NCBI RefSeq assembly: GCF_040207875.1
Contig: NZ_CP157942.1
Location: forward strand, 1,302,001-1,366,000
Length of the DNA: 64,000 nucleotides
Reading direction: 5' to 3'
DNA from: Wolbachia endosymbiont of Armadillidium arcangelii
GTDB lineage: Bacteria; Pseudomonadota; Alphaproteobacteria; Rickettsiales; Anaplasmataceae
Part shown: positions 18,804 to 28,182 of the stretch, piece after piece
How the letters are laid out: the number at the start of each line of letters is the position of its first letter
How positions within the stretch are numbered: position 1 is the stretch's first letter
Translations under genes and position numbers: made by a program
Notes under the pieces: generated by a model
What the model was told of the DNA's origin: nothing
Databases searched by the model: none
Seen by the model: the letters and a program-made list of their open reading frames with translations, nothing else

Positions 18804-19730
18804 ATGGACTTTTTTTTCTCTTTATTGTCTATCCGCTCTCTCCTTAATGGGCATTGGTATAAATGTAAGAGTTTTGCAGATTATAGGAAAGAGCTAGAGC
18901 AAAAATCTTCTTATATAGTTATAAGAGCCGAAGTAGTACAATATTTAGATTCTTCAGGAGAACTGCTGAAGGACTCTATAAAGAGCGTTGTTCATTATAC
19001 TACTTTTCCTAAGTTAAAAGGAGGAAATAGTTTAGATTGTGAGTATTTTGTTCAAGGTAAGGAATTAATAAGTGACAGAAAACCTCAGCTTAAAGATAAA
19101 TTTAAAGGTATAATTAAACTGAATGCCTTAATGGCTGCTAAACATAAAGAAGGATTAAGCCTTGTAGTACCTAATGCTTTTTTTGATCGTTTTAGTGAAA
19201 GTGGCAAAAAAGAAGCAAAAAGGATTTTTGTCAACGCAGCAATAGAAGCTGCTAAGGAAATAGAACAAGATGATAAAAAATATTCAGGATTTTGTGGAAC
19301 ATTTGTCAGTGCTGGAAAGAATCAAGAATTAAATGAGCTGATAAGCAAAAGTGATGTTAAAAGTATTGCTGTTAATTATGGTGATCTTAGTGCACTAAGT
19401 AGAGCGTTAACAAGAGGGAAGTTTGCAGAAACTATAATGGGTGAGGGAGTTGGATATGTTGGTAATGGTGCATTATCTGCAAGCGGTAATATTGCAGTAG
19501 AGGAAAATCTTACTAGAAAAACATTAGGAGAAACTGTGTTAATGTTTAGCGGAGCATTAAAGGTGCTAGATAAAAGTGTTACAGGGGAAAAAGTGTGCAA
19601 TCTGACAGAGTACGCAATGAGGAGCAAAGATCACTTCAGTCTAATAGAGCACAAAATAAAGGACAAAAATCACCTCAGCATAAAATGCAAAATATTCAAT
19701 GTAATAGATCAACTGTGTGTTTTGCTATAA
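18804..19730 (+). CDS. Orphan protein, probably truncated by a stop codon
   Basis: The open frame runs from 18699, but the first 35 codons lie antisense to the IS630 remnant, so the ATG at 18804 is preferred (308 residues). No family is recognised with confidence. Visible are a mixed alpha/beta stretch (IKLNALMAAKHKEGLSLVVP, NAFFDRFSE) and a glycine-rich part (GEGVGYVGNGALSASGN). The frame ends at a TAA at 19728-19730. The same frame then stays open to 19934 and encodes a membrane segment. The original protein was probably about 376 residues with a C-terminal anchor. It may still be made as a soluble form. Confidence 0.6.
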   Translation: MDFFFSLLSIRSLLNGHWYKCKSFADYRKELEQKSSYIVIRAEVVQYLDSSGELLKDSIKSVVHYTTFPKLKGGNSLDCEYFVQGKELISDRKPQLKDKFKGIIKLNALMAAKHKEGLSLVVPNAFFDRFSESGKKEAKRIFVNAAIEAAKEIEQDDKKYSGFCGTFVSAGKNQELNELISKSDVKSIAVNYGDLSALSRALTRGKFAETIMGEGVGYVGNGALSASGNIAVEENLTRKTLGETVLMFSGALKVLDKSVTGEKVCNLTEYAMRSKDHFSLIEHKIKDKNHLSIKCKIFNVIDQLCVLL

Positions 19731-19934
19731 CAGTATCTTTTGGCTTTTATTATAGTATTAGCATTCGTGACACAAACATATATATTTTTAGCAGCGCTTG
19801 TTATATCTGCAGCAATTGGACTATATGGGTGGTCATTATATAAGAAAGAGCAAGAAAATAAACCTAGCACTAGTATTCAAGGCAATTTAGAAACAAATAG
19901 AGTCTTTGATGAGCAAAGTGCACAAAGGGACTAG
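19731..19934 (+). pseudogene. C-terminal membrane segment cut from the upstream gene by a stop
   Basis: Directly after the TAA at 19728-19730 the same frame continues with QYLLAFIIVLAFVTQTYIFL, AALVISAAIGLYGWSLYKK and a polar tail ending EQSAQRD. This is a two-segment membrane hairpin followed by a short tail, the same layout as the ends of the 1517-3760 and 54230-56815 proteins. A separate start at 19740 is conceivable, but the stop falling just before the hydrophobic run points to one broken gene. Confidence 0.55.
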
Positions 19935-20065
19935 AGCACTTTGTTTATCTACCTATTTAATTTTTGTGTTTATTTTATTTAAGTTTTAGCATATTCTTGT
20001 GGAAATTGCCTATATGGGTTGTTTTTTATTTCTATTAAGCTTATATTAAAAATTTAAGCTTGCCT

Positions 20066-21226
20066 ATGAGGTTACTGATCACACTATTTTCATTATTATT
20101 CGTGGTAGGGAGTGCTAACGCTAGGGTAATTCTAGATAAGGAGATATTTTATGCAGAACTAGATGGAAAAATAGATTTAAGATTTGGCTACGCTTTCAAT
20201 AGAGATTCTTTTAGCTCTGCCAAAGACAAGACCTCAAGCTATTCAGATCTGCGCTTTCTTTATTTGCAGCAACTTTATCTAAATACGCAAATGGGGTTTA
20301 ATGTTAAGGCAGGAGTTTCTAGTATTGCAAACCTAAAAGCATTAGACATAGAAAAGTTAGAAATGGAAAAGTGGTATTTTATCATAAAGAATCAAGAGTT
20401 TGGATCAGTTGAATATGGTAAAGGAAGTTTAGTTAGTCAGAGTATGTTAATTAACACTTCAAAAATTTATACAGCTGCTGGAGGAATAAATGGTCATTGG
20501 ACAAACTATGCAAATTTGCACGGTAGTGAAAAAAGAGATGCTGATCCTGGGTATGACAAGGACAAGGTATTTTGGGTAAAACCCAATATTTACAGCGACT
20601 ATAATGGATTAGAACTGAAGTTAAAACAACCAACAATAAACTATATTTCTCCTGAAATCTATAACTTTCAACTTGGATTCAGTTATGTTCCAGGAAAAAA
20701 TAATTTACAATATAATAATCTAATAGCCGCTGGTCTTTCCTATAAAAATGGCTTATCAGATGAAATAAATTTTACTACTGCTTTAACTGGTGAATTTGCA
20801 AGGGAAAATTTAACTGATTGCACAGATGGAACTTCTGAAAATTATAAATGCCGTAATCAATTACTACACTGGAATTTTGGCTTGAAGCTAAAACTTTTTG
20901 AACTTGATTGCATTTTTTCGTACGGTAATGGCGGTAAATCTGGTGAGAAGCGTAGTCCTGAAACAAATAATATGTATTATGTAAATGCAGGTGTTGCTTA
21001 CCACTCCGATTCTCGTAAATTGAGCTTAACATATTTTAATAGTGTTAGAGATATTGCAGGTAAAGGTACAAACGAATTAACATCACAGGCTTTCAGTCTT
21101 GAATATCCATTAGCTATTGGTACTTCATACTACTTCGATATTGTAAAATTTAGTACCAAAGAACCTGAAATCGAAAGTAATAACTCCGGGTATGTGCTCT
21201 TGGCTGGGCTGAAGCTAAGTTTTTAA
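20066..21226 (+). CDS. Outer-membrane porin-like beta-barrel protein
   Basis: 386 residues. A clear signal peptide, MRLLITLFSLLFVVGSANA, is followed by alternating polar/hydrophobic strands with aromatic ends. The protein ends in LLAGLKLSF, with the terminal phenylalanine that marks outer-membrane barrels. The mature part begins with a strand typical of Gram-negative porins (ELDGKIDLRFGYAFN). It likely forms a general diffusion pore in the outer membrane. The frame could start at a TTG at 20060, but the ATG at 20066 gives the better signal peptide. The family assignment is by architecture; the exact group was not confirmed. Confidence 0.8.
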   Translation: MRLLITLFSLLFVVGSANARVILDKEIFYAELDGKIDLRFGYAFNRDSFSSAKDKTSSYSDLRFLYLQQLYLNTQMGFNVKAGVSSIANLKALDIEKLEMEKWYFIIKNQEFGSVEYGKGSLVSQSMLINTSKIYTAAGGINGHWTNYANLHGSEKRDADPGYDKDKVFWVKPNIYSDYNGLELKLKQPTINYISPEIYNFQLGFSYVPGKNNLQYNNLIAAGLSYKNGLSDEINFTTALTGEFARENLTDCTDGTSENYKCRNQLLHWNFGLKLKLFELDCIFSYGNGGKSGEKRSPETNNMYYVNAGVAYHSDSRKLSLTYFNSVRDIAGKGTNELTSQAFSLEYPLAIGTSYYFDIVKFSTKEPEIESNNSGYVLLAGLKLSF

Positions 21227-21426
21227 TGAAATAACCGGTGTGTAAGTGTTGTAATGTGGTATATATTAAGCAATGAGAATAAAATCGAGTTATTAATATA
21301 TGCGCTATTTGGTATGATAAAAATAACTATTACATAAGATTTTCAATAAAAAGATATGGACTAAAACCTTCGGTCTGTTAATGTAGTAAATATCAACAAA
21401 TTTAAGATATGACGACGCCGAAAGTT

Positions 21427-22121
21427 AGGGTTGTCCTGAAACTAGAAAACTTAGGCATATTTCCTCGTTAACATAACCCTATTCATAGCAAGGCATATGA
21501 AATTTTCAGTAGATGTTGTAAGCAAATCATATTCCTTTGATAGCCTTCTATTCCTCAAGCAAAAGTCCTTTCTACAACCCACCTTCTTGGCTGTACTTAA
21601 AATCCCCGTTCTCTCGCTGGCAGCAGCTCAAGCGTTATGTACCCAAAATCTACATGGAGGTCTTTTAACAATTTTAATATCTATGTCATATTCTTTCTTT
21701 ATATGCCTTTTTCTACCTTTTACTTTTTTATTTCCATCATAACCTTTGACCCCCCTTTTTCTGTAGTTTTCACAGATTGACTGTCAAGCGCTTGGCTTCT
21801 CATTTCTTCCTATTTTTCTCCTGCTATATTTGGCAATTCATTTTCTCAAAAATTTCCTGCTTTTTCCATTGCCTAAACTGCTCATACACAGTCTTCCATA
21901 GCATTCCCGCCATTGGCATCCTGTACGCAATACATAGAAAATTGCCTCTAATATTTCTCTTTTACTATACTTTGGCGGTCTTCCTCCTTTCTTGTATCAT
22001 ACTCTGAAATATTTTTCTATTCGGCCTTTCACTTAGATCTGTTGGATACTTTTTTCTCATTTCTTACCTCACTTTTACATTTCTTATACTATACCTTATC
22101 CTACTTTCAAGATAATCTCTT
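21427..22121 (-). mobile_element. Badly decayed IS5-type element, copy 1
   Basis: A degenerate copy of the element next door. It keeps an end-like sequence AGGGTTGTCC at 21427, and long stretches match the sequence of 22122-23039. These include the C6T5 run at 21749 (GACCCCCCTTTTT) at the same place as in the other copy. There are many indels and no open frame of useful length. Confidence 0.6.
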
Positions 22122-22146
22122 AGAGGTTGTCCACAAACCATTAAAT

Positions 22147-22557
22147 TCAAGCATATTCCCTACTTAACATAACTTTACTCATAGCCAGATATATGAAACT
22201 TTCAGTAGATGTTGTAAGTAAATCGTACTCCTTTGATAGCCTTCTATTTCTATTGATCCAAGCAAAAGTCCTCTCTACCACCCACCTTCTCGGTTGTACT
22301 GCAAATCCAGGATCCCGTTGTGGCAATAGTTCTGGTGGTGTATCTTTATGCACCCAAAACCTACATGGAGGTCTTTTCACAATTTCAATATCTATCCCAT
22401 GTTCTTCCTCTATATGGGTTTTTAAATCTTTTCCTTGGTACCCCATATCAGCCCACATTTTCTTAATATTGCTGTATTTTTCTTTCATATCGTCCAATAC
22501 CATCTTCACCCCATCTCTGTCATTTTCGCTTGCAGCTCCTACATAGCAACCAAGCAC
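22147..22557 (-). CDS. IS5-family transposase, second frame
   Basis: 136 residues carrying the rest of the DDE domain: DMGYQGKDLKTHIE with the second aspartate, and WVVERTFAWINRNRRLSKEY with the catalytic glutamate. In the second frame, sequence upstream of this start continues the protein (YDGAKKVNGRKRHIITDTQG), which shows that the two frames form one enzyme. Joining needs a minus-one frameshift near the A5G6 run. Programmed frameshifting is known for relatives of this family; here it is inferred. Confidence 0.75.
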   Translation of the reverse strand: MLGCYVGAASENDRDGVKMVLDDMKEKYSNIKKMWADMGYQGKDLKTHIEEEHGIDIEIVKRPPCRFWVHKDTPPELLPQRDPGFAVQPRRWVVERTFAWINRNRRLSKEYDLLTTSTESFIYLAMSKVMLSREYA

Positions 22558-22598
22558 AAATCCTTGAGTATCTGTGATTATATGTCTTTTTCTCCCAT

Positions 22599-22979
22599 TT
22601 ACTTTTTTTGCACCATCATAACCTTTGACCCCCCTTTTTCCGTGATTTTTACCGATTGACTATCCACTATGCATGCGCTTGGCTCCTCACTTCTTCCCAT
22701 TTTTGACCTACTATATTTAGTGATATCATAGTTCACTTTCTCAAAAATCCTCTGCTTTTTCCATCTTCTAAACTGTTCATGCACAGCCTTCCACAACGGA
22801 AAATCGTGTGGTAAATTGCGCCATTGACATCCTGTGCGCAGTACATAAAGAATTGCATTCAGTATCTCACACTTACTGTATTTTGGCGGCCTTCCTCCTT
22901 TCTTATACGATACCCTGAAGTGTTTTTCTATTCGGGACCATTCCCTTTTACTTAAATCTGTTGGATATTTTTTCCTCAT
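22599..22979 (-). CDS. IS5-family transposase, first frame
   Basis: 126 residues: MRKKYPTDLSKREWSRIEKH, then the DUF4096-like helical N-terminus GGRPPKYSKCEILNAILYVL, RTGCQWRNLP, and the first catalytic aspartate in ACIVDSQSVKITEKGG. The frame then runs into a stop soon after. An A5G6 run just before it (reads AAAAAGGGGGG on this strand, around 22631-22641) is a plausible slippery site to join the second frame. Confidence 0.75.
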   Translation of the reverse strand: MRKKYPTDLSKREWSRIEKHFRVSYKKGGRPPKYSKCEILNAILYVLRTGCQWRNLPHDFPLWKAVHEQFRRWKKQRIFEKVNYDITKYSRSKMGRSEEPSACIVDSQSVKITEKGGSKVMMVQKK

Positions 22980-23047
22980 CTCTTACCTCAATATTCTGCC
23001 TTTATATACTACTTATTTCTTGATTTGTGGACAACCTCTTATAGCAT

Positions 23048-23930
23048 CTTCCATAATAGTCCGAATATAATAAAATAAAGATTTATGGTAAGAGGAGGTA
23101 AGAGTGCCAGCAACATATAGTTACGATTTAAGGAAAAAAGCAATGCAAGCTCTAGATGAGGGAGGAAGTAGTAGCGAAAAGGTTTAAAATAGGAAAAACA
23201 ACATTATATGAGTGGCAGATAAGACGCAAAGAAACTGGTGTCGAAAAAACTGGGGAATGGAGCACAAAATTATTGACCGGAATGCGTTTGCTGAATTTGC
23301 TAAAAAGCACGGTAGAAAAACTCTATCAGAAATGGCTAAACTGTTTGGGCAATATAAGTTGTCAAACGATTAGCGGAGCTTTAAAAAAGGTCAATTTTAC
23401 GAGAAAAAAGACCTATGGGTACAAAGAAAGAAGCGAAGAAAATCGTGCCAAATTCACAAAAATTATAGAAATAAAAGAACCTGAAAACTTAGTGTATATC
23501 GACGAATCTGGACACCGAAGATTATGCTTATCCAGAAAGGATAGCGGTTTTATGCTCTAAAATCTGGAAAGAAGACTCAGCATGGTTGCAGCATTAAATA
23601 AAGGGAAAATCATGGCACCTATGACCTTCGATGGCTACTGCGATACAGATGTTTTCAATGGATGGTTTGAGCAATTTTTGACACCAATTTTGCGGTCTGG
23701 ATAAACGGTAATTTTGGATAATGCGACTTTTCATAAGTCCAAAAAAATCAGTGAACTTGCCGAGAGTGTCGGTGCAGAAATTTTATATTTACCACCATAT
23801 TCTCCTGATTTTAATGAAATTGAGCATCATTGATTTGCCATAAAAATAGAGCAAGAAAAAACATTCCTATTTTCAAATCCTTTCGTCAAGCTGTTGATTC
23901 TTCCTTTTTATTCTGACTATTATGAGAAGA
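23048..23930 (+). mobile_element. Dead IS630-type element, plus-strand copy
   Basis: About 880 bp. The ends CTTCCATAATAGTC (23048) and GACTATTATGAGAAG (ending 23929) are imperfect inverted repeats. A related copy on the minus strand lies at 61910-62729 with matching ends. The transposase is broken. Confidence 0.7.
23104..23830 (+). pseudogene. IS630-type transposase, broken
   Basis: From the GTG at 23104 it encodes MPATYSYDLRKKAMQALDEG. It then shifts frame to AKRFKIGKTTLYEWQIRRKE, then KVNFTRKKTYGYKERSEENR and LVYIDESGHRRLCLSR. After further shifts it encodes VILDNATFHKSKKISELAES and YLPPYSPDFNEIEHH, where the third catalytic acidic residue lies. The W after EHH is a TGA stop (23831). Several frameshifts make it non-functional. 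A good AGGAGG ribosome-binding site precedes the GTG. Confidence 0.7.
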
Positions 23931-24074
23931 GCTATACTTTATCTATATTGAATGCGTTGTTTTATAGCTAACACACCATACCTCCGTGGCACTATACGAG
24001 CAACAGAACGACGATTGTCGGTAGCTCAAGCTAGGATAGATATAGCGTTCACAATATCGTTTGTAAACCTATAG

Positions 24075-24776
24075 CTATATACAATGAATGAATTTTTTTA
24101 TATATTCGTTATTAGTATTTTGTATTTCCTGAACAGTTCCATGGGAAATGATCTCCCCTTCATATAATACTGCTATTCTATCAGCTATTTTAAATGCGCT
24201 ATGAATATCATGTGTAATCGTGATAATTGTAGGGCAAAGATCTTTAGATAATTTTATTATTATCTCGTTTACTATATCTGACATAATTGGGTCCAATCCT
24301 GAAGTTGGCTCATCCAATACAATAATTTCTGGGTTATGTGCAATTGCCCTTGCAAGTGCGACTCTTTTCTTCATTCCGCCTGATAGCTCTATTGGAAACA
24401 TATCTGCTATGTTTTCTTCCAATCCAACGTCATTTAACTTCTTGATTGCTAGCTGTTTTGCCTCCTTTTTGCTGATATCAAAGCGTTTTTTATAATTAAA
24501 AGATATATTTTCCCACACTGTAACGTAGTCAAATAAAGCAGAATTTTGAAATAAGACTCCAAATTTATTTTTGCTTTTACTATTTATTTTAATAGATCCT
24601 GAGTCTGGTGTCAGCAAGCCAATGATTATTTTTGTTAATACAGATTTGCCACTTCCCGAGCCGCCAAGTATGACTAATGATTCTCCCTTCGATATATCAA
24701 AACTTATGTCGTTTAATATCGTTCTATCATCAAAAGATAAGCTTAAGTTCAATATTGATATTATGGGGCTATGCAT
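24075..24776 (-). CDS. ABC transporter ATPase, MlaF-like
   Basis: 233 residues, ATPase of an MlaFE-type transporter that moves phospholipids between membranes and helps keep the outer membrane asymmetric. Walker A is GGSGSGKS near residue 37, the signature is LSGGMKKRVALARA, and Walker B is IIVLDEPTSGLDP. The start overlaps the end of the permease gene by 8 bp, so the two are translationally coupled. The periplasmic partner (MlaD) is not in the window. Confidence 0.9.
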   Translation of the reverse strand: MHSPIISILNLSLSFDDRTILNDISFDISKGESLVILGGSGSGKSVLTKIIIGLLTPDSGSIKINSKSKNKFGVLFQNSALFDYVTVWENISFNYKKRFDISKKEAKQLAIKKLNDVGLEENIADMFPIELSGGMKKRVALARAIAHNPEIIVLDEPTSGLDPIMSDIVNEIIIKLSKDLCPTIITITHDIHSAFKIADRIAVLYEGEIISHGTVQEIQNTNNEYIKKFIHCI

Positions 24777-25551
24777 GTATCAAAGTAATCAAGTAGTTTG
24801 TTAAAATGATCAGTATGGACGATAAAACAACAGTTGATGTTGTAGCAACACCTACTCCTCGTGCACCTTTTTTGCAATGGTAACCGTAATAACAACTTGA
24901 AACAGAAATTATGGCGCCAAAAGCAGTTGCTTTCATTAGCCCAATAATAAAATCATACACATTAAAGAATTGAGCCGTATATTTTATGTATATATTTAAA
25001 TTGTGGTTAAATTCAAAGACTGCAGTGACATACCCTCCAAATATTCCTATTAGATCTGCACATACTGTAAGTATGGGAAATACTATGATTGACGCTAAAA
25101 TCCTTGGTGCAATTAAATATTTGAAAGGATTGATGTCCAAAGTTGTAAGTGCATCTATTTGCTCAGTGATACGCATCGTACCAATTTCTGCCGCAATTGA
25201 TGATCCAACCTTCCCTACCATTATTAAGCTGATCAAAACTGGCCCTAACTCTTTAATGATAGTGATCGTAACAAGTTTAGGTATTACTTGTTCTTGATTA
25301 ATTAATAGACCACTTAAGCTACTTTGTAAAACTATCACCGCTCCTATAAAAACTCCAGTGAGCCCAACAATTGGCAAAGAGAAAAAGCCTATCTCTATAA
25401 TTTGTCTTGCTACATTGCTAAAATAATATGGCGGCACAAAGCAATGGTATAGAGACTGAATAAAAAACACAAATGCGTTACCAAGCTTCAACAGAAAGCT
25501 GATAAAGCACCTACCGATTATTCTAACACTTTTTATATCAAAGGAACTCAC
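24769..25551 (-). CDS. ABC transporter permease, MlaE-like
   Basis: 260 residues, membrane subunit paired with the ATPase directly downstream. Typical MlaE features are the segment FIGAVIVLQSSLS, the conserved IIKELGPVLISLIMVGKVGS, and the EIGTMRITEQIDAL motif that contacts the ATPase, with about five membrane segments. The frame opens with GTG at 25551; no ATG start in frame fits the family as well. The upstream 230 bp carry the promoter region shared with rpmF on the other strand. Confidence 0.9.
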   Translation of the reverse strand: MSSFDIKSVRIIGRCFISFLLKLGNAFVFFIQSLYHCFVPPYYFSNVARQIIEIGFFSLPIVGLTGVFIGAVIVLQSSLSGLLINQEQVIPKLVTITIIKELGPVLISLIMVGKVGSSIAAEIGTMRITEQIDALTTLDINPFKYLIAPRILASIIVFPILTVCADLIGIFGGYVTAVFEFNHNLNIYIKYTAQFFNVYDFIIGLMKATAFGAIISVSSCYYGYHCKKGARGVGVATTSTVVLSSILIILTNYLITLIHA

Positions 25552-25785
25552 TTTGCATTTATCTTAGCTAAAAATTAGTTTTACTGATTTTATTAAAATT
25601 TTTATTAACTTCACCGCAGAGTATAGTCAAGATATGTCTTAAGTTCAATATGCTTTGGTCAAAATGCTTTAGTTTAAGTTTATAAGACTGAATTGTATAA
25701 GAAAATCTTACTCATTTCGCTATTTACTTCTTGTAAAAAACATGCTACTAATAAATTGTGTTATATGATTGGATTGGAGTAAATT

Positions 25786-25968
25786 TTGGCAGTTCCAAAA
25801 AGAAAAAAGTCAAAGTCAAGGCGTAATATGCATCGTTCTCATCATGCTATTAAGCCTAAGAATATTGTGGTATGTGCAACAACTGGAGAATTCATGTTGC
25901 CTCACAACATAGCAGTTGACAACAGTTACAAAGGAAAACGTGTTTTCATTAAACAACAAGCGGAGTAG
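25786..25968 (+). CDS. rpmF: 50S ribosomal protein L32
   Basis: 60 residues with the family start AVPKRKKSKSRRNMHRSHHA and no zinc-binding cysteine ribbon except a single cysteine (VVCATTGEF). It starts with the rare codon TTG at 25786, placed by a GGAG ribosome-binding site ending at 25779; the next ATG would remove the conserved N-terminus. It is the first gene of the conserved rpmF-plsX-fabH cluster, which links ribosome and lipid synthesis. Confidence 0.95.
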   Translation: MAVPKRKKSKSRRNMHRSHHAIKPKNIVVCATTGEFMLPHNIAVDNSYKGKRVFIKQQAE

Positions 25969-25976
25969 CTCATGGT

Positions 25977-27005
25977 ATGTTACCCACGATCAACAATAAC
26001 ATAGTTATTGCACTTGATGCTATGGGGGGCGATTTTGCGCCTCTTTCCATAATTCAAGGCGCTGGTTTTTTTTTGGATAATCTTGTTGATCTAGGCGTTA
26101 AAGTTTTTTTTCATATTTATGGAGATCAGAAAGAAATATCTCCTTTGCTTTCAAAATATAAAAAAGTAAGTGATAATTCCGAGTTTACCCATTGCTCTGA
26201 CAATGTTCTTCCAAATGATAAGCCCTCTTTTGCACTGAGATATCGCAAAGATTCAAGTATGAAGGCTGCAATTGGCGCAGTGAAAGAAGGTAAGGCTTTC
26301 GGAGTGGTGTCTTCAGGCAACACTGGAGCATTGATGGCAATCTCTAGACTTATTCTAGGAACATTACCAAATATCTATCGCCCTGCTATTGTATCTGTCT
26401 GTCCAACTAAAACAAAAAGTTTTGCGTTGCTTGATCTTGGTGCAAATGTTGACTGTAATGCTGACTCATTATTTCAATTTGCATTAATGGGAAGTATATT
26501 TGCAAAAATAGCATTAAAAGTTGAAAATCCTAAAGTCGCTTTGCTAAATATTGGTACAGAAGAAGTTAAAGGCACTGACTCAGTGCAAGAAGCTTTTAAG
26601 TTACTCAGCAATGCTCAAAGTATTAACTTCAAAGGATATATAGAGGCAAGTGAATTTTTAGAGGGTAATATAGATGTAATTGTTGCTGATGGTTTTGTTG
26701 GTAATGTAATGCTCAAAACAGCTGAGGCAACTGCTGGTACTTTTATCAGTCTAATAAAACAGGAAGTATTTAACTCATGGATGACAAAAATGCTTCTTGG
26801 CATATTGTTGAAGCCCAAGCTAAATAAAGCTTTAGAGCGTTTTAATCCAAAAATTAGAAGTGGAGCTATGTTTTTAGGGTTAAATGGTATCGTTATTAAA
26901 AGCCATGGAAATTCTGATGCTATTTCTTTTGCTCATGCTATAAAATTCGCAGTAAACGCAATTAATGAAAATTTAAACCAGAGGATGATTAGTGAGATTA
27001 AATAA
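25977..27005 (+). CDS. plsX: Phosphate acyltransferase PlsX
   Basis: 342 residues. It converts acyl-ACP to acyl-phosphate, the first step of phospholipid synthesis by the PlsX/PlsY route. Family motifs are visible: VIALDAMGGDFAP at the N-terminus, GVVSSGNTGALMAIS near residue 110, and LLDLGANVDC. It starts 8 bp after rpmF and overlaps fabH by 14 bp, consistent with one transcript. Confidence 0.96.
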   Translation: MLPTINNNIVIALDAMGGDFAPLSIIQGAGFFLDNLVDLGVKVFFHIYGDQKEISPLLSKYKKVSDNSEFTHCSDNVLPNDKPSFALRYRKDSSMKAAIGAVKEGKAFGVVSSGNTGALMAISRLILGTLPNIYRPAIVSVCPTKTKSFALLDLGANVDCNADSLFQFALMGSIFAKIALKVENPKVALLNIGTEEVKGTDSVQEAFKLLSNAQSINFKGYIEASEFLEGNIDVIVADGFVGNVMLKTAEATAGTFISLIKQEVFNSWMTKMLLGILLKPKLNKALERFNPKIRSGAMFLGLNGIVIKSHGNSDAISFAHAIKFAVNAINENLNQRMISEIK

Positions 27006-27954
27006 GAACCTTATATTGAGCACTGGATCTTACCTACCAAAAAAAACGTTGAGTAATAACGAAATTGCATTGATAGTTGAGACAAACGATGAATGGATAA
27101 GGCAGAGAACAGGAATAGTTCAAAGACATATAGCAGATGAAGGAGAATTAACATCAGACTTAGCTGTAAATGCAGCAAGAAATGCTATAGAAAAAGCTAA
27201 AATTTCAGTAGATGAAATTGATTTAATCATAATTGCCACAACAACACCTGACAAAACTTTTCCTAGCTGTGCAACTATTGTGCAGAATAAATTAAAATGT
27301 AAAAACGCATTTTCTTTTGACGTGCAAGCAGCATGCTCTGGTTTTATATATGCAGTTACAGTTGCTGATTCTCTCATAAAATCTAACAACAGAATTAAAT
27401 ACGCGCTTGTTATTGGTGCTGAAATAATGTCTAGGATTGTTGATTGGGGAGATAGGTCAACTTGTGTACTCTTTGGTGATGGTGCTGGAGCGGTGATAAT
27501 AAAATCAAAAATGGGTAACAACGGCATTATATCAACAAACTTACACTCTGATGGCAATGTGGACATATTATGTACAAACGAAGGAACATCCTCTATTGGT
27601 GATTCTGGAAAAATATGCATGAATGGAAGAGAAGTGTTTAAACATGCAGTGGATAAGTTAACAGCCTCAGTAGAGGAAACTCTGAAATGCAACAATTTAA
27701 AAATCACTGATATTGACTGGTTAATTCCCCATCAAGCAAACATTCGTATTATTGAAGCAGTAGTAAAGAAATTAGATTTTCCTATAGAGAAAGTGATTAA
27801 TACCGTTGATAAGCATGCAAATACCTCAGCAGCGTCAATTCCACTAGCCTTAGACTACGCAATACAAGAATTAAAAATAAAATCAGGAAATCTGGTACTG
27901 CTGATTTCGATAGGTGCAGGTCTCACCTGGGGTTCTGTGTTGCTGCGCTATTAG
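26992..27954 (+). CDS. fabH: 3-oxoacyl-ACP synthase III
   Basis: 320 residues. It condenses acetyl-CoA with malonyl-ACP to start fatty-acid elongation. The catalytic triad is seen: Cys in VQAACSGFIYA, His in IPHQANIRI, and Asn in DKHANTSAASIP. Its start is a GTG at 26992 inside the end of plsX, so translation is probably coupled. The N-terminus (NKNLILSTGSYLPKKTLSNN) has the usual length. tRNA-Arg lies downstream. Confidence 0.97.
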   Translation: MRLNKNLILSTGSYLPKKTLSNNEIALIVETNDEWIRQRTGIVQRHIADEGELTSDLAVNAARNAIEKAKISVDEIDLIIIATTTPDKTFPSCATIVQNKLKCKNAFSFDVQAACSGFIYAVTVADSLIKSNNRIKYALVIGAEIMSRIVDWGDRSTCVLFGDGAGAVIIKSKMGNNGIISTNLHSDGNVDILCTNEGTSSIGDSGKICMNGREVFKHAVDKLTASVEETLKCNNLKITDIDWLIPHQANIRIIEAVVKKLDFPIEKVINTVDKHANTSAASIPLALDYAIQELKIKSGNLVLLISIGAGLTWGSVLLRY

Positions 27955-28100
27955 ACTTCCTGCATGTCACTCAAGCTTCTTTTTTTTAAGTTTCAGCATT
28001 ACATGCTGTACTGACAAAGTTTTGAGATATTATTACAAACATCATATTCACAAGAAATACTTGACTTCACGTGTACTAAGAAGCATTTTATATATGCTGT

Positions 28101-28174
28101 GTGCCCGTAGCTCAGTTGGATAGAGCAACAGCCTTCTAAGCTGTGGGTCGTAGGTTCGAATCCTACCGGGCACA
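28101..28174 (+). tRNA. tRNA-Arg (anticodon TCT)
   Basis: Acceptor stem GTGCCCG (28101-28107) pairs with CGGGCAC (28167-28173), followed by discriminator A. The anticodon loop CTTCTAA carries TCT and reads AGA. The D-arm (AGCTCAGTTGGATAGAGC) and T-arm (GTAGGTTCGAATCCTAC) are standard. CCA is not encoded. Upstream, TTGACT at 28061 with an A/T-rich run at 28084-28095 may be its promoter; the spacing is not ideal. Confidence 0.97.
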
Positions 28175-28182
28175 TTCTTCTA

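Larger units (their letters stand above)
22122..23039 (-). mobile_element. IS5-family element with two-frame transposase, copy 2
   Basis: 918 bp with perfect 16-bp inverted repeats AGAGGTTGTCCACAAA (22122-22137) and its complement (23024-23039). Two overlapping-frame genes encode the transposase on the minus strand. It looks complete and may be active if the frameshift described under the second reading frame is made. Confidence 0.8.

Noticed and set aside
18601..18897. 98-residue hydrophobic open frame
   Set aside because: It is antisense to the IS630 remnant and out of frame with the gene that follows, so the hydrophobicity comes from the A/T-rich complement.
22193..22546. 117-residue plus-strand open frame within the IS5-type element
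   Set aside because: Antisense to the transposase second frame, which has the catalytic motifs.
27120..27707. 195-residue open frame antisense to fabH
   Set aside because: It lies entirely inside fabH, whose conserved motifs are clear; the antisense frame has no recognisable domain and no ribosome site.
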